Source: Pseudomonas yamanorum
GTDB taxonomy: Bacteria; Pseudomonadota; Gammaproteobacteria; Pseudomonadales; Pseudomonadaceae
Reading direction: 5' to 3'
Length of the DNA stretch: 64,000 nucleotides
Assembly: GCF_900105735.1 (NCBI RefSeq)
Contig: NZ_LT629793.1
Location: 372,001-436,000 of the forward strand
Every line of letters starts with the position of its first letter. Within the stretch, counting starts at the first letter, position 1. The notes beneath the pieces are model-generated. The model did no database searches. It was not told the origin of the DNA and saw only the letters and a program-made list of their open reading frames with translations. The position numbers were made by a program, and so were the translations under genes. Of the stretch, positions 25,455 through 34,784 are shown piece by piece.

Positions 25455-26093
25455 CTAACCGGCAGCGACCAACGCCTTGAGCGAGGCATCGAACTGCTTT
25501 AATGCATTCAACTGAACGTCGCGCTGCTGCCCAATCTGTGCAGCGATCTGGGGCGCCGTTTTGTCATGTACCCATACAGAAGGCAAGTGCAATTGCGCCG
25601 AACCCTCGGCTTTGTCGATGTATTGCAAGTCAAGGTCATAGAATTTGGCGACAAACCGCGCCTCCACCAGGTCGTTCCGCTGGGTCAGCAACTGGTTGTA
25701 GGTGTCGAGCATCACCACCACGTCCGGGTGCGCCTGCAACAGCGCATCAAGGTTGTCGTAACGGGTGACGGAGGCAAAGGTGTGCCGCAACGAAGCCATC
25801 AGCCAGTCAATCGCCAGGTCCGGGTCGGAGCTGTCGACGAAGGCCTGGCGAATCCGGTCGTCCAACTGATCCTTGGCTCCATTGACTGCCATGGTGTGGT
25901 AGCGCGCCAGGTACTGCAGGTTGTCGAGGGTGTTGTCGCTGTAGAGCACACCGACCGTTTGCGAATGCTGCAAACCCACCGGGCTGGCGACGATTGGCGC
26001 GAGGTGGCTGGCTTGAAGCCCCCCGGCCGACGCAGAGCCAACCATTGTGCTCATCAGCAGCGCCACCAGGGCCAATCCGGTAAAAGTCCTCAT
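25455..26093 (-). CDS. Hypothetical exported protein
   Basis: A 212-residue protein. The signal peptide MRTFTGLALVALLMSTMVGSASA is followed by a mostly helical mature region with no cysteine and no transmembrane helix. Blocks such as SQTVGVLYSDNTLDNLQYLARYHTMAVNGA and VWVHDKTAPQIAAQIGQQ are not recognised. AAGGA eight bases upstream supports the start at 26093 over in-frame upstream ATGs. Probably co-transcribed with the downstream lipoprotein gene. Confidence 0.7.
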   Translation of the reverse strand: MRTFTGLALVALLMSTMVGSASAGGLQASHLAPIVASPVGLQHSQTVGVLYSDNTLDNLQYLARYHTMAVNGAKDQLDDRIRQAFVDSSDPDLAIDWLMASLRHTFASVTRYDNLDALLQAHPDVVVMLDTYNQLLTQRNDLVEARFVAKFYDLDLQYIDKAEGSAQLHLPSVWVHDKTAPQIAAQIGQQRDVQLNALKQFDASLKALVAAG

Positions 26094-26236
26094 CGCAGGG
26101 TCCTTGCACATCATGTTCAATGATGGCAATTGTCCTCCTTTTTCAGAAAAACAGAACTCGCAATACTTGATGGTGACTATTATCTAGAGCAATAGTGTCG
26201 TGCAGGCCGCCTCACACAAAATGATAAGGAACGCCT

Positions 26237-26500
26237 ATGAAGCCCCACCAGAAAACCTTCGATCGCATCCGTGAAGCCGTGCTGCCGGAATTTCGCGACC
26301 GGGTTGCCGACTACCTGGTCGATTATGAGGAAGTGCTGCTGGATAACACCGCGGAACCCGAGGTGGTCTACGCCATCGCCCAGCAACTGCGCGGCTACTT
26401 GCGCGGCTTGAACACCACCCGGGTGCTGGGCATGGCCGACTGGGAAGACCTTGACCGCCGGGTGGTGCAAGCCTGGCTGGTGCTACTGAAAGCCGAATAG
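26237..26500 (+). CDS. Small hypothetical protein, 87 aa
   Basis: An 87-residue soluble, acidic, helical protein beginning MKPHQKTFDRIREAVLPEFRDRVADYL. There is no signal or known motif. AAGGAA precedes the ATG and the codon usage is typical of the chromosome. It is transcribed alone, between an exported hypothetical and a convergent GntR gene. Function unknown. Confidence 0.65.
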   Translation: MKPHQKTFDRIREAVLPEFRDRVADYLVDYEEVLLDNTAEPEVVYAIAQQLRGYLRGLNTTRVLGMADWEDLDRRVVQAWLVLLKAE

Positions 26501-26515
26501 CAGCGCGCTAACGGT

Positions 26516-27247
26516 TCAGCGAATATCCACGCGATAACGGAAATGCTCGGCGTGGCCACGGCCGCGTCGCAACTCCAGGGGTTGGCCAGCGTAATCCCGT
26601 GCCAGCCGCTCGATCACCATCACCGGGCTGCCCACCGGCACCTGCAACCAGCGGGCCCACACGTCATCGATGGACTCGGCGGTGAGGGCTTCCTCGGCAG
26701 ATGCCACGACTTGCCCGCAGACTTCTTCGTAAGTGGGGTACAACAGCAAGCCCTGCCGGGTCAGGTCCACGTCCAGCAGTGCCTGGAACCGGGGGCGCGG
26801 CAGCCAGATTTCCTCCGCCAGCACTGGCCCCGTGTCGAGTACGTGCACCCGCACAATACAAATCACCGGCGCATCCGGCGCCAGCCCCAGCACCTCGCTC
26901 ACCGACAACGGCGCCTTCACCGGCTTGACCGACAGGATCCGGCTCTGGGGCAACTGGCATTCGCCGCCCGGGCCCTGAAAGCGAAAACACCGGAACAACG
27001 ACGATTGAAACTTCGGACGACGCACAAACGTGCCCCGGCCTTGTTGACGCTCCAGAATGCCTTCCCCCACCAACGCCTCGATCGCTTTACGCACGGTGCC
27101 GGTAGACAACTGGTACTGGGTGGACAGCACCGCTTCAGGAGGAATAGCCGCACCGGCACGCCAGTGATTATTGGCAATCTGCTCAATCAGATGATCCCGA
27201 AAACGCTGATACAACGGCAGGCGGGAGTCACTCGACAGTATATTCAT
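26516..27247 (-). CDS. GntR-family (HutC/UTRA) transcriptional regulator
   Basis: A 243-residue regulator. The winged helix (about 8-75) contains LYQRFRDHLIEQIANNHWRAGAAIPPEAVLSTQYQLSTGTVRKAIEALVGEGILERQQGRGTFV, and the UTRA effector domain runs from about 90 to the end. HutC-type members bind small molecules such as urocanate, amino sugars or phosphonates. It sits next to a GST gene on the same strand and no transporter, so its target is unclear; self-regulation is likely. Confidence 0.87.
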   Translation of the reverse strand: MNILSSDSRLPLYQRFRDHLIEQIANNHWRAGAAIPPEAVLSTQYQLSTGTVRKAIEALVGEGILERQQGRGTFVRRPKFQSSLFRCFRFQGPGGECQLPQSRILSVKPVKAPLSVSEVLGLAPDAPVICIVRVHVLDTGPVLAEEIWLPRPRFQALLDVDLTRQGLLLYPTYEEVCGQVVASAEEALTAESIDDVWARWLQVPVGSPVMVIERLARDYAGQPLELRRGRGHAEHFRYRVDIR

Positions 27248-27280
27248 GGATCAGGATTCACTTAGTAATTGAGGAGGTGA

Positions 27281-27913
27281 CTACAGCGACGGTCGTGCCT
27301 GCTTGACCCATTCCTGCACCGAAGGCCGTTGCCATTGGTGCTGGGCATACGCCACCAGGTTGGCGGGCACCCTGTCGCCGTTGAGGATCAGCCGGTTGAG
27401 CATCACGGCCAGGTCCACGTCGGCAATCGACCACTCGCCGAACAGATAATCGCGGCCGTCGGCCAACAGCGCCTGTGCCGCGTTGATCAGCTTGTGGGAC
27501 GCCGCTTGCGCTGCCGACGACAGCGGTTCGCCCTTGAGCCCGTAGAACACCACCAGGGTCGAACGCTCCTGCCGAATCGGCATCAAGTCACTGCGCAACC
27601 ACGCCTGCACCTGCCGCGCCCTCGCCCGCTGGCGGGGTTCGGCCGGGTACACCGGTACCTGCGGGAACACTTCCTCCAGGTACTCGGTAATCGCCGACGA
27701 CTCCGACAACGCAAACTCACCCTGTACCAGAGTCGGCACGCGCCCGGTCAGTGACAAGTGAGCGAACGCTTCGGTCTGGTTCTCGGCCGTGTCGAGGTTC
27801 AGGGTGAGCAGTTCAAATTCAAGGCCTTTTTCCCGCAGGGTCACGAACGCCGACATCGCGTAGGGACTGGTGAAATGGGCATCAACGTACAGGGTCAGCG
27901 GGCGATGATTCAC
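27281..27913 (-). CDS. Glutathione S-transferase (YfcF-like)
   Basis: A 210-residue GST. The thioredoxin-like N-terminal domain has TLYVDAHFTSPYAMSAFVTLREKGLEFE and the cis-proline/ESSAI signature GRVPTLVQGEFALSESSAITEYLEE; the helical C-terminal domain ends with LFGEWSIADVDLAVMLNRLI. It resembles E. coli YfcF, a GST with peroxidase activity. A GTG start at 27913 was chosen because AAGGAG lies eight bases upstream; the longer reading has no ribosome site. Confidence 0.86.
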   Translation of the reverse strand: MNHRPLTLYVDAHFTSPYAMSAFVTLREKGLEFELLTLNLDTAENQTEAFAHLSLTGRVPTLVQGEFALSESSAITEYLEEVFPQVPVYPAEPRQRARARQVQAWLRSDLMPIRQERSTLVVFYGLKGEPLSSAAQAASHKLINAAQALLADGRDYLFGEWSIADVDLAVMLNRLILNGDRVPANLVAYAQHQWQRPSVQEWVKQARPSL

Positions 27914-28084
27914 GGCGACATCTCCTTGGTGGGAGCAACACACTACGAGATCGCGCCGTGCAAATAAAATGCGCGGTTTTTATGGGGGCATTCCTGGCTG
28001 GAATACCATCGATAATGGCAATACTATGGCCCCTTGCACCCCTCCCGTAACGCCCCCGAAAACAGATCAAGGAACGATCAACAG

Positions 28085-29515
28085 ATGAAACAAGCGGTAG
28101 TCGTCATCCACGGAATCGGCGAACAGCGCCCGATGGATACCCTGCGCGGCTTCGTGGAAGCGGTGATCCCGGCGGACACCCCCGAGGCGACGCCCTTCTA
28201 CTGGAGCAAACCCGACCGGTTTTCGCGCAACTTCGACTTGCGCGTGTTGAAGTCGGCGGGCCGCAACTCCACCGACTTCTATGAGTACTACTGGGCCCAC
28301 AAGATGCAGGGCACCAAGGTCGGCCACCTGCTCAGTTGGCTATGGGACATTTTCAAGCGCCCGCGCCGGGATATTCCCACGGCCATCGTGCCGATCTGGC
28401 GCGCCACCCGCTGGACCTTGCTGGCCATGCTTGTACTGCTGGTCAGCGGCACCCTGGCGACGCTGTATGGCCGGTTTCCCCATAGCGACAACCCCTTTGC
28501 CCTGATCCCGGTGCTGCTGGCGGTGATCGGCCTGGCCTTGAAGTACTCGGCACTGTCGTACCTTGGCGACGCCGCCCGCTACCTGAGCCCCAACCCGCAG
28601 AACGTGGTGGTGCGTGAACAGATCCGCGCCGATGGCGTCGACTTGCTGCGTGCCCTGCACGACAAGGGTGATTACGACCGCATCATCGTCGTCGGCCACA
28701 GCCTGGGCAGCGTGATTGCCTACGACATCGTCGGCTACCTGTGGCATGAACATCACGACCAGTTGCACCCCAACAACCCGGAACTCGCCGCCCGCTACGC
28801 CAATCACGAGCGACTGCAACCGGTGGTCCAGGACACGTTGCCGAAGGCCGGGAACGCCCTCGACGGCCGCCTTCAAAGCCTCCTCAGGTTTCGCGAGCAG
28901 CAGGCCGAAGCCTTTATCGAACAACGCAACCTCGGCACCCCTTGGCGCATCACCGACCTGGTCACCCTCGGCAGCCCGATGGCCCACGCCAGCCTGCTGC
29001 TGGGCCGCAGCGTGAGCGACTTTAAGCGCCGCATCGAACGCCGCGAAGCCCCCGCGTGCCCGCCGACGCTCGACGAAAAGGGCTACGCCTACAGCGGTCG
29101 GCTTCCTTTCACCGTGGGCAGTCGCCCATTTTCACCCCTGTACTTGCACCATGCCGCGGCGTTCGCCGTGACCCGCTGGACCAACCTCTACTTCCCCGCG
29201 CCCCTGGGCCTGTTTGGCGACATCGTCGGCGGCCCGGTCAGCCCGGTGATGGGTCCCGGCGTGCTGGACCTGCCGGTCACCGTGGACAAATGGAAAGGCT
29301 GGCTCGCCAAGTCCTGGCTCAGCCACACCCACTACTGGAGCGAACGCGGCGGCAAGCAGGGCTACCTTGGCAGACTGACCACCGATGAGGCAGCGATCAC
29401 CCATGGCGAACGTCCGTCAGCGACTGAAGCGCTGCGTTGGGCGATTGACCTCAAGGGCGTTCGACGTTTTCGTCAGGCGGGCGTCAGAGACTTTGTCGCT
29501 GAACCAGAGTCCTAG
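28085..29515 (+). CDS. Membrane-associated alpha/beta hydrolase (lipase-like)
   Basis: A 476-residue protein. It starts MKQAVVVIHGIGEQ, the oxyanion-hole strand of alpha/beta hydrolases, then has two transmembrane helices (about residues 117-160) inserted before the nucleophile elbow VVGHSLGSVIAYD at about 205. A later LVTLGSPMAH and HTHYWSE could carry the acid and His of the triad. This split layout, with membrane helices between the first strand and the elbow, is unusual for a lipase. AAGGAACG precedes the ATG. It overlaps the convergent DUF924 gene by four bases. Confidence 0.75.
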   Translation: MKQAVVVIHGIGEQRPMDTLRGFVEAVIPADTPEATPFYWSKPDRFSRNFDLRVLKSAGRNSTDFYEYYWAHKMQGTKVGHLLSWLWDIFKRPRRDIPTAIVPIWRATRWTLLAMLVLLVSGTLATLYGRFPHSDNPFALIPVLLAVIGLALKYSALSYLGDAARYLSPNPQNVVVREQIRADGVDLLRALHDKGDYDRIIVVGHSLGSVIAYDIVGYLWHEHHDQLHPNNPELAARYANHERLQPVVQDTLPKAGNALDGRLQSLLRFREQQAEAFIEQRNLGTPWRITDLVTLGSPMAHASLLLGRSVSDFKRRIERREAPACPPTLDEKGYAYSGRLPFTVGSRPFSPLYLHHAAAFAVTRWTNLYFPAPLGLFGDIVGGPVSPVMGPGVLDLPVTVDKWKGWLAKSWLSHTHYWSERGGKQGYLGRLTTDEAAITHGERPSATEALRWAIDLKGVRRFRQAGVRDFVAEPES

Positions 29516-30060
29516 CCCGAAAAGCCACCGTCCTCCAGGAACGCCCGCTCCTCTTCTGTCGTGACTCTGGCCAACACCTCATTACGATGGGGAAAGCGCC
29601 CGAACCGCTCGATGATGCGGGCATGCTCCTTGGCCCAGCGATAGGTATTGGCATCAAGGTCCTTGTTCAGGGCCAGCGACCGCTGTTGATCCTCGGGGTC
29701 TTCAGAATGCTCGAAGGGCAAATAACAAAACGCCCGCAACGGGGTTTCGATCAACGTGTCCATCCCCGCCTCGACCATCTGCCGCGCATACAGGCGCGCC
29801 AGCGGGTCGGTGGCGAACATATGCGCCGTGCCTCGGAAGGTATTGCGCGGGAACTGGTCCAGCAGCAACAGCAACGCCAGCGCGCCTTCCGGGGTTTGCA
29901 TCCAACTCTCCAGTTCGCGCCGGGCCGCCTGCAAATGCGCGGCGTAGAAAGCCTCGCGAAAGCGCCGGTCAAACGCTTCATCCTTGGCAAACCAGAGCTT
30001 GGGCCCCGCCGCCTTCCAGAATTCAATAACCGCCAGCGCTCCACTCTCGATAGTCGTCAC
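29512..30060 (-). CDS. DUF924 family protein
   Basis: A 182-residue all-helical DUF924 protein. The family blocks VIEFWKAAGPKLWFAKDEAFDRRFRE, LLLLDQFPRNTFRGTAHMFATDPLA and FCYLPFEHSEDPEDQQRS are complete. The fold is tetratricopeptide-like; no biochemical role is firmly known to me. It stands alone and convergent with the lipase-like gene, divergent from the nickel transporter. Confidence 0.87.
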   Translation of the reverse strand: MTTIESGALAVIEFWKAAGPKLWFAKDEAFDRRFREAFYAAHLQAARRELESWMQTPEGALALLLLLDQFPRNTFRGTAHMFATDPLARLYARQMVEAGMDTLIETPLRAFCYLPFEHSEDPEDQQRSLALNKDLDANTYRWAKEHARIIERFGRFPHRNEVLARVTTEEERAFLEDGGFSG

Positions 30061-30149
30061 CGTCGTCTCCTCAGTAAGCCCACAGGTTTCATCATCAACT
30101 TAAACAAAACCTTTAAAGTTCCGGAATATGTCTGAATGTTTCCACTGTA

Positions 30150-30163
30150 CAAAGGTACCTTTG
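30150..30163. promoter_or_regulatory. 14-bp palindrome CAAAGGTACCTTTG covering the NiCoT ribosome site
   Basis: A perfect palindrome directly abuts the ATG at 30164 and contains the AAAGG Shine-Dalgarno. As RNA it can form a 5-bp stem with a GUAC loop that would hide the ribosome site; as DNA it could bind a dimeric repressor. Function is inference. Confidence 0.4.
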
Positions 30164-31222
30164 ATGATCCTACGCCTTGCCCAGGTTTTCAGTGACTCCA
30201 ACACCCAGGTTCGCGCCAAGCTGTTTGGTATCTACGGGCTGTTGGTCGGCATTAACGTGGCCGCCTGGATTTGGGCGCTGGTAGCCTTCCATGAGCATCC
30301 GGTGCTGCTGGGCACTGCGTTGCTGGCCTACGGCTTCGGACTGCGGCATGCGGTGGATGCCGACCATATCGCCGCCATCGACAACGTAACCCGCAAGCTG
30401 ATGCAGGAAAAGAAACGCCCGGTGGCGGTCGGTTTCTTTTTCTCCCTGGGGCACTCTTCGGTGGTGGTGCTGGCATCCATTGGCGTCGCGTTTGCGGCGT
30501 CGACGATGCAGGACCGGTTTGAAGGGTTCAAGGCCATTGGCGGGGTGATCGGCACGTCGGTCTCGGCGGCGTTCCTGTTGGTCATCGCCTTGATGAACCT
30601 GGTGATCCTGCACGCAATCTACAAGGCCTGGCGCCATGTACGCCAGGGCGGCGCGTACGTGGAGGATGACTTCGACCTATTGCTGGCGGACCGGGGTTTC
30701 ATGGCGCGGATTTTCCGCCCGGTGTTTCGCCTGATCAGCCGCAGTTGGCACATGTATCCATTGGGTTTCCTGTTTGGCCTGGGGTTTGATACGGCCACCG
30801 AGATCGGCCTGCTGGGAATCTCTGCGACCCAGGCCTCACAGGGGCTGTCGCCGTGGGCAATCATGGTGTTCCCGCTGCTGTTCAGCGCCGGCATGTCCCT
30901 GGTGGACACCCTCGACGGTCACCTGATGTTGGGGGCATACGGCTGGGCGTACATGAAGCCGATCCGCAAGATCTACTACAACATGACCATCACCCTGGTG
31001 TCGGTGGTGGTTGCGGTGGTGATCGGCAGCATTGAAGCGCTGGGGTTGATGGGTGACCAGTTGGACTTGAAGGGATCGTTCTGGAGCTTTATCGGCTCGC
31101 TGAACGACAGTTTCGGGATGCTGGGCTACCTGATCATCGGGATCTTTGTGGCCAGTTGGGCGATCTCGGTGATGCTGTATCGCCTCAGGGGCTTTGACCG
31201 GATAGAGGTGAATCCGGGTTGA
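30164..31222 (+). CDS. NiCoT nickel/cobalt transporter (HoxN/NixA family)
   Basis: A 352-residue inner-membrane permease with about eight transmembrane segments. The NiCoT signatures are present: RHAVDADHIAAIDNVTRKLMQ (TM2, metal-binding His/Asp), FFSLGHSSVV and LGFDTATEIGLL. It takes up Ni2+ and/or Co2+ with high affinity. No urease or hydrogenase gene is near, so it may supply a distant nickel enzyme or B12 synthesis. The start at 30164 (MILRLAQ) is chosen for AAAGG upstream, which lies in a palindrome. Confidence 0.9.
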   Translation: MILRLAQVFSDSNTQVRAKLFGIYGLLVGINVAAWIWALVAFHEHPVLLGTALLAYGFGLRHAVDADHIAAIDNVTRKLMQEKKRPVAVGFFFSLGHSSVVVLASIGVAFAASTMQDRFEGFKAIGGVIGTSVSAAFLLVIALMNLVILHAIYKAWRHVRQGGAYVEDDFDLLLADRGFMARIFRPVFRLISRSWHMYPLGFLFGLGFDTATEIGLLGISATQASQGLSPWAIMVFPLLFSAGMSLVDTLDGHLMLGAYGWAYMKPIRKIYYNMTITLVSVVVAVVIGSIEALGLMGDQLDLKGSFWSFIGSLNDSFGMLGYLIIGIFVASWAISVMLYRLRGFDRIEVNPG

Positions 31223-31243
31223 CCGTGGGACATTTTGGCTTGT

Positions 31244-31273
31244 TGTGGCGAGGGAGCTTGCTCCCTCGCCACA
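31244..31273. terminator. Hairpin (14-bp stem) between NiCoT and TonB receptor genes
   Basis: TGTGGCGAGGGAGC, a TT loop, then GCTCCCTCGCCACA make a perfect stem. It lacks a clean T-run and is also a well-known fluorescens-group repeat core, so it may be a REP-like unit acting as a bidirectional terminator between convergent genes. Confidence 0.6.
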
Positions 31274-31306
31274 GGTTGTTCATTGAACCGATAGGTTTTC
31301 CCAGGC

Positions 31307-33748
31307 TCAGAAATCCACCGTCGCCGACAATTTCACCGTCCGCGGCTCACCCTGGGTCAGGTAGTTATTCGCCGTCGACGCCGACGACCAATACGCCTTG
31401 TTCGCCACGTTCTCGACGTTGGCGCGCAGCGTGATGTATTTGTCATCCGCCTTGAAGCCATACCGCGCGCCCAGGTCGACGCGGGTCCAGGCCGGGATGC
31501 TCAGGCTGTTGGCGGCGTTGACGTATTCGCCACCGGTGCGCAGCATCCGTGCGCTGACCGCCGCCCCCTGGATGCCCGGCACATCCCAATCCGCCCCCAC
31601 GTTGTACTGGAAGCGCGGCACACCCGCGGCGCGGTTGCCGTCGGTGGCGCCGTTGGAGGTGCTCTTCTGTTCGGTGTCCATCCACGTGGCACCGGCCAGC
31701 AGGCGCAGGCCGTCGATGGGCTCGCCGAACACGTTGAGCTCTACGCCTTTGTTGATCTGTTCACCGTCGACGGTGAAGGTATCGAGCCTCTGGCCTGGGA
31801 ATCGGGTGGTCGCGTTGTTCGGCTGTTCGATGCGGTACACGCCGAGCGTGGCGCCATAGTTTTCCCAGTCCAGCTTGACCCCGGCCTCCGTCTGTTTGCT
31901 GCGCTTGGGCGGGAAGACTTCGCCGGGATTGGTGACGTTAGTGAGTGGCGCCGTCGGCCCCTGGGCCAGGCCCTCGATACGGTTGGCGTAGAACGACACA
32001 TGCTCCCAAGGCTTGATCACCAGGCCATAGACCGGCGTGGTGATGGACTCGGAGTACGGCGTACCGCGCGCCCCTGTGGCGGTGTTCCAGCTGTCCACCT
32101 CGATCGTCTGGCGCCGCACACCCAGGGTCAGCAACACCCGATCATCCAGAAAGCCCAGGGTGTCGGACACCGCCGCACTCTTGATGCGGTTCTTGCCGAC
32201 AACACGCGGGTCGTGAATATCGCTGCCGAAATAGGTGTTGGTCGGCCGCGGTGTCTGCGTCGGATTGTACAGGTTGCCCGGTTGGCGGTTGGCTTGCAGG
32301 ATCGCCTCGTAAGACGAGCGCTGCTCGCCCCAGATCCCCGACAACCCGAAGTTCATCTGATGGGTCACCGGCCCCGTCGCGAAGTGCCCGTTCAAGCCGG
32401 CCATGGCGCTTTTGTTGTCTTCGTCATGGGGCGAATACAGGAAGCCCACCTTGGCGCTGCCATCGTTGCCGACATACAGCGACGAATACTGGCCGTTCTC
32501 CCGGGTGTGCTTGGCGCCACCCGCGGCGTAGGCCGTCCAGTTATCGTTCAAGTCATATTCGGCATTGACCATGCCATAGGTGTCTTCCAGCTCCGACCAG
32601 CTCCAGTCCTGGGCATAGTTGTCCTTGGCCGACGGCGGGCTGGGCACTTTGGTGCCGGTCAGGTAAACCACCGAGCGGCCATTATTGATGCGCTCTTTCT
32701 GGTAGCCAAAGTCGGTTGAGACCCGCAAACGATCGCCGCGATAATCCAGGGCGACGGCGATCAACTGCGAGCTTCTGTTTTCGTCGTCCACGGCGGTTTC
32801 GCCGCCGTGCCGGGCCAGGTTGACCCGGGCGCCGAAGCGATTGTCTTCACCAAAGCGTTGGCCGAGGTCGATGTGGCCGCCGGTCTGGCTGTCGCTGGCG
32901 TAATCGAGGGTGACGCTGCGGGTCGGCGTGTCTTCGGCGCGCTTGGGCACCAGGTTGACGCTGCCGCCAATCCCGCTGCCCGAAGGCGATACGCCGTTGA
33001 CGAAGGCGTTGGGGCCCTTGAACAGCTCCACCCGTTCCAGGGCTTCGGTGGTGATGATCTGCCGGGGCAGCACGCCATACAGGCCGTTGAACGCGATGTC
33101 ATCGGTACTCAGCGGCAGGCCGCGAATGGTGAACACCTGGGAGAAATTGCCGAACCCGGACGACTGGCGCACCGATGCGTCGTTGAGCAACACATCGCCC
33201 ACGGTCCGTGCCTGTTGGTCAGCGATGGTTTTCGAGGTGTAGCTGACTACGCTGAACGGCACGTCACTGATGGACCGGTTGCCCAGCACGCCCAGGCGCG
33301 CAGAACGTGCCACCTGGCCGCCCGCATACGTGTCCGCCTGCGCCCCGCTCTCCTCGCCGCTGATGGTGGTGGCGCCCAGTTCCAACGCATCGCCGCTGGC
33401 CTGGGGCACCACGGTGTAGCCATTGGCGCTGGTGCCTTGCAGGGTATAGCCGCTGCCTTGCAGCAACTGGGCAAAGCCCGATTGCGCGCTGTAACTGCCT
33501 TGCAACCCCGGGCTTTGTTGATCGTTGAGCAAGGTGGAATCGAACGACAACGGCACCCCGGACAACGCCGCGAACTGCGCCAGCACATTCCCCAGCGGCC
33601 CCGGCGCGAGGGTATAGCTGCGCGCCGCACTGCTTGGCGCAGCTTCTTCTGCCTGGGCGTTCTGCAACGGCGCGATGGCGGCAAGGGCGACCGCCAGGCT
33701 CAGTGCCTTCAACGGACGGGGGCAGTATGGGAGCGGTCTGGCGGTCAT
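31307..33748 (-). CDS. TonB-dependent siderophore receptor with STN signalling domain
   Basis: An 813-residue outer-membrane receptor. After a signal peptide ending AQA-EE, a secretin/TonB short N-terminal (STN) domain (about 42-95: YTLAPGPLGNVLAQFAALSGVPLSFD) shows that it passes a signal to a FecR-type anti-sigma factor. The plug domain (about 160-270) and a 22-strand barrel follow, ending in SATVDF with terminal Phe as expected. It belongs to the FpvA/ferric-pseudobactin type. ATG 33748 was chosen for AGGA seven bases upstream. It follows the sigma and FecR genes, so it is the output of that circuit. Confidence 0.9.
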   Translation of the reverse strand: MTARPLPYCPRPLKALSLAVALAAIAPLQNAQAEEAAPSSAARSYTLAPGPLGNVLAQFAALSGVPLSFDSTLLNDQQSPGLQGSYSAQSGFAQLLQGSGYTLQGTSANGYTVVPQASGDALELGATTISGEESGAQADTYAGGQVARSARLGVLGNRSISDVPFSVVSYTSKTIADQQARTVGDVLLNDASVRQSSGFGNFSQVFTIRGLPLSTDDIAFNGLYGVLPRQIITTEALERVELFKGPNAFVNGVSPSGSGIGGSVNLVPKRAEDTPTRSVTLDYASDSQTGGHIDLGQRFGEDNRFGARVNLARHGGETAVDDENRSSQLIAVALDYRGDRLRVSTDFGYQKERINNGRSVVYLTGTKVPSPPSAKDNYAQDWSWSELEDTYGMVNAEYDLNDNWTAYAAGGAKHTRENGQYSSLYVGNDGSAKVGFLYSPHDEDNKSAMAGLNGHFATGPVTHQMNFGLSGIWGEQRSSYEAILQANRQPGNLYNPTQTPRPTNTYFGSDIHDPRVVGKNRIKSAAVSDTLGFLDDRVLLTLGVRRQTIEVDSWNTATGARGTPYSESITTPVYGLVIKPWEHVSFYANRIEGLAQGPTAPLTNVTNPGEVFPPKRSKQTEAGVKLDWENYGATLGVYRIEQPNNATTRFPGQRLDTFTVDGEQINKGVELNVFGEPIDGLRLLAGATWMDTEQKSTSNGATDGNRAAGVPRFQYNVGADWDVPGIQGAAVSARMLRTGGEYVNAANSLSIPAWTRVDLGARYGFKADDKYITLRANVENVANKAYWSSASTANNYLTQGEPRTVKLSATVDF

Positions 33749-33836
33749 GGGCATTCCTGTCGACGCGGAGCAATGTTGAGGGTTCTCCCCTACACCGGGC
33801 GACAACGAAAAAGGTATCAGCGAATGTTGAAAAAAA

Positions 33837-34784
33837 TCAGCGCGGTTCGACCGTCACCCAATACCCGGTGAGGCTGCTGACCTTGACCGGCAGGGTTTCC
33901 TGCAACAGGTGCAGGCTGGCGTCGGTATCCCGTAGGGAAAACGCGCCCGACACCGTGAGGTTGGCCACCGAGTCGTGGCAGCGCAACACGCCGGCGCGAT
34001 AACGACCCAGCTCATCCAGCAAGTCCGCCAGGCGCATGTGCTGGGCCAGCAGCATGCCGTTTTCCCAGGTCAGGGCGCTGACGTCCAGCGGCTCGACGGC
34101 GGCTACCCGGTCAACACTGAAGGCGCCCTGCTCGCCCGCCCTGACGATCACACCCTGGCCGGCATGCTCTGCCAGCAACTCCACCGCGCCTTCGGTCACG
34201 GCCACTCGACTCGCCTGCTCACCCACCCGCACGCTGAACCGCGTGCCCAAGGCGCGGGCCGTGCCGTGGCGGGTCTGGACGATAAACGGACGATGAGCGG
34301 AGTCCTTGGCGGTGGTGATCAACACTTCGCCCTTGAGCAACTCGATGCGCCGTACCTGATCGGAGAACGCGATATTCAGCGAGCTGCCGGTGTTGAGCAG
34401 CAGGCGTGTACCGTCGGGCAAAGTCAGGTTCTTTTGTTCGCCGATGGCCGTGTGTTGGTCGGCGGTCCACTGCTGCCACGGCACCTGCCGATACGCCAGC
34501 CAGGCCGCCGGGCCCGCCGCCAGCAACAGCCCGAGCGCCTGGCGCCGACCGAGAGACTTTTTGCGCCCAATGCGCTTGAGGGTATCGCCGGCAATCGCCG
34601 CCGGCACGCTGTTGAAGTCCCCCAGAACGGCCTGCGCCCGTTGCCAGGCCTGGGCGTGCTGGGCGCTGCGGCCCTGCCATAGGGCGATGGCGCGGCGGTC
34701 TTCATCGGTGGCGCTGCCGGATTGCAACTGCACCATCCAGTCGGCGGCTTCACCGAGGATCAGCGGATCAATCGACTGGCTCAT
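33837..34784 (-). CDS. FecR-family anti-sigma regulator
   Basis: A 315-residue cytoplasmic-membrane regulator. The N-terminal DUF4880 (ILGEAADWMVQLQSGSATDEDRRAIALWQGRSAQHAQAW) binds the sigma factor. One transmembrane helix lies around residues 75-95 (LGLLLAAGPAAWLAY), followed by the periplasmic FecR domain (TAIGEQKNLTLPDGTRLLLNTGSSLNIAF) and a secretin-like C-terminal part. It relays the receptor's signal to the ECF sigma factor, whose stop overlaps this ATG by four bases. Confidence 0.9.
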   Translation of the reverse strand: MSQSIDPLILGEAADWMVQLQSGSATDEDRRAIALWQGRSAQHAQAWQRAQAVLGDFNSVPAAIAGDTLKRIGRKKSLGRRQALGLLLAAGPAAWLAYRQVPWQQWTADQHTAIGEQKNLTLPDGTRLLLNTGSSLNIAFSDQVRRIELLKGEVLITTAKDSAHRPFIVQTRHGTARALGTRFSVRVGEQASRVAVTEGAVELLAEHAGQGVIVRAGEQGAFSVDRVAAVEPLDVSALTWENGMLLAQHMRLADLLDELGRYRAGVLRCHDSVANLTVSGAFSLRDTDASLHLLQETLPVKVSSLTGYWVTVEPR

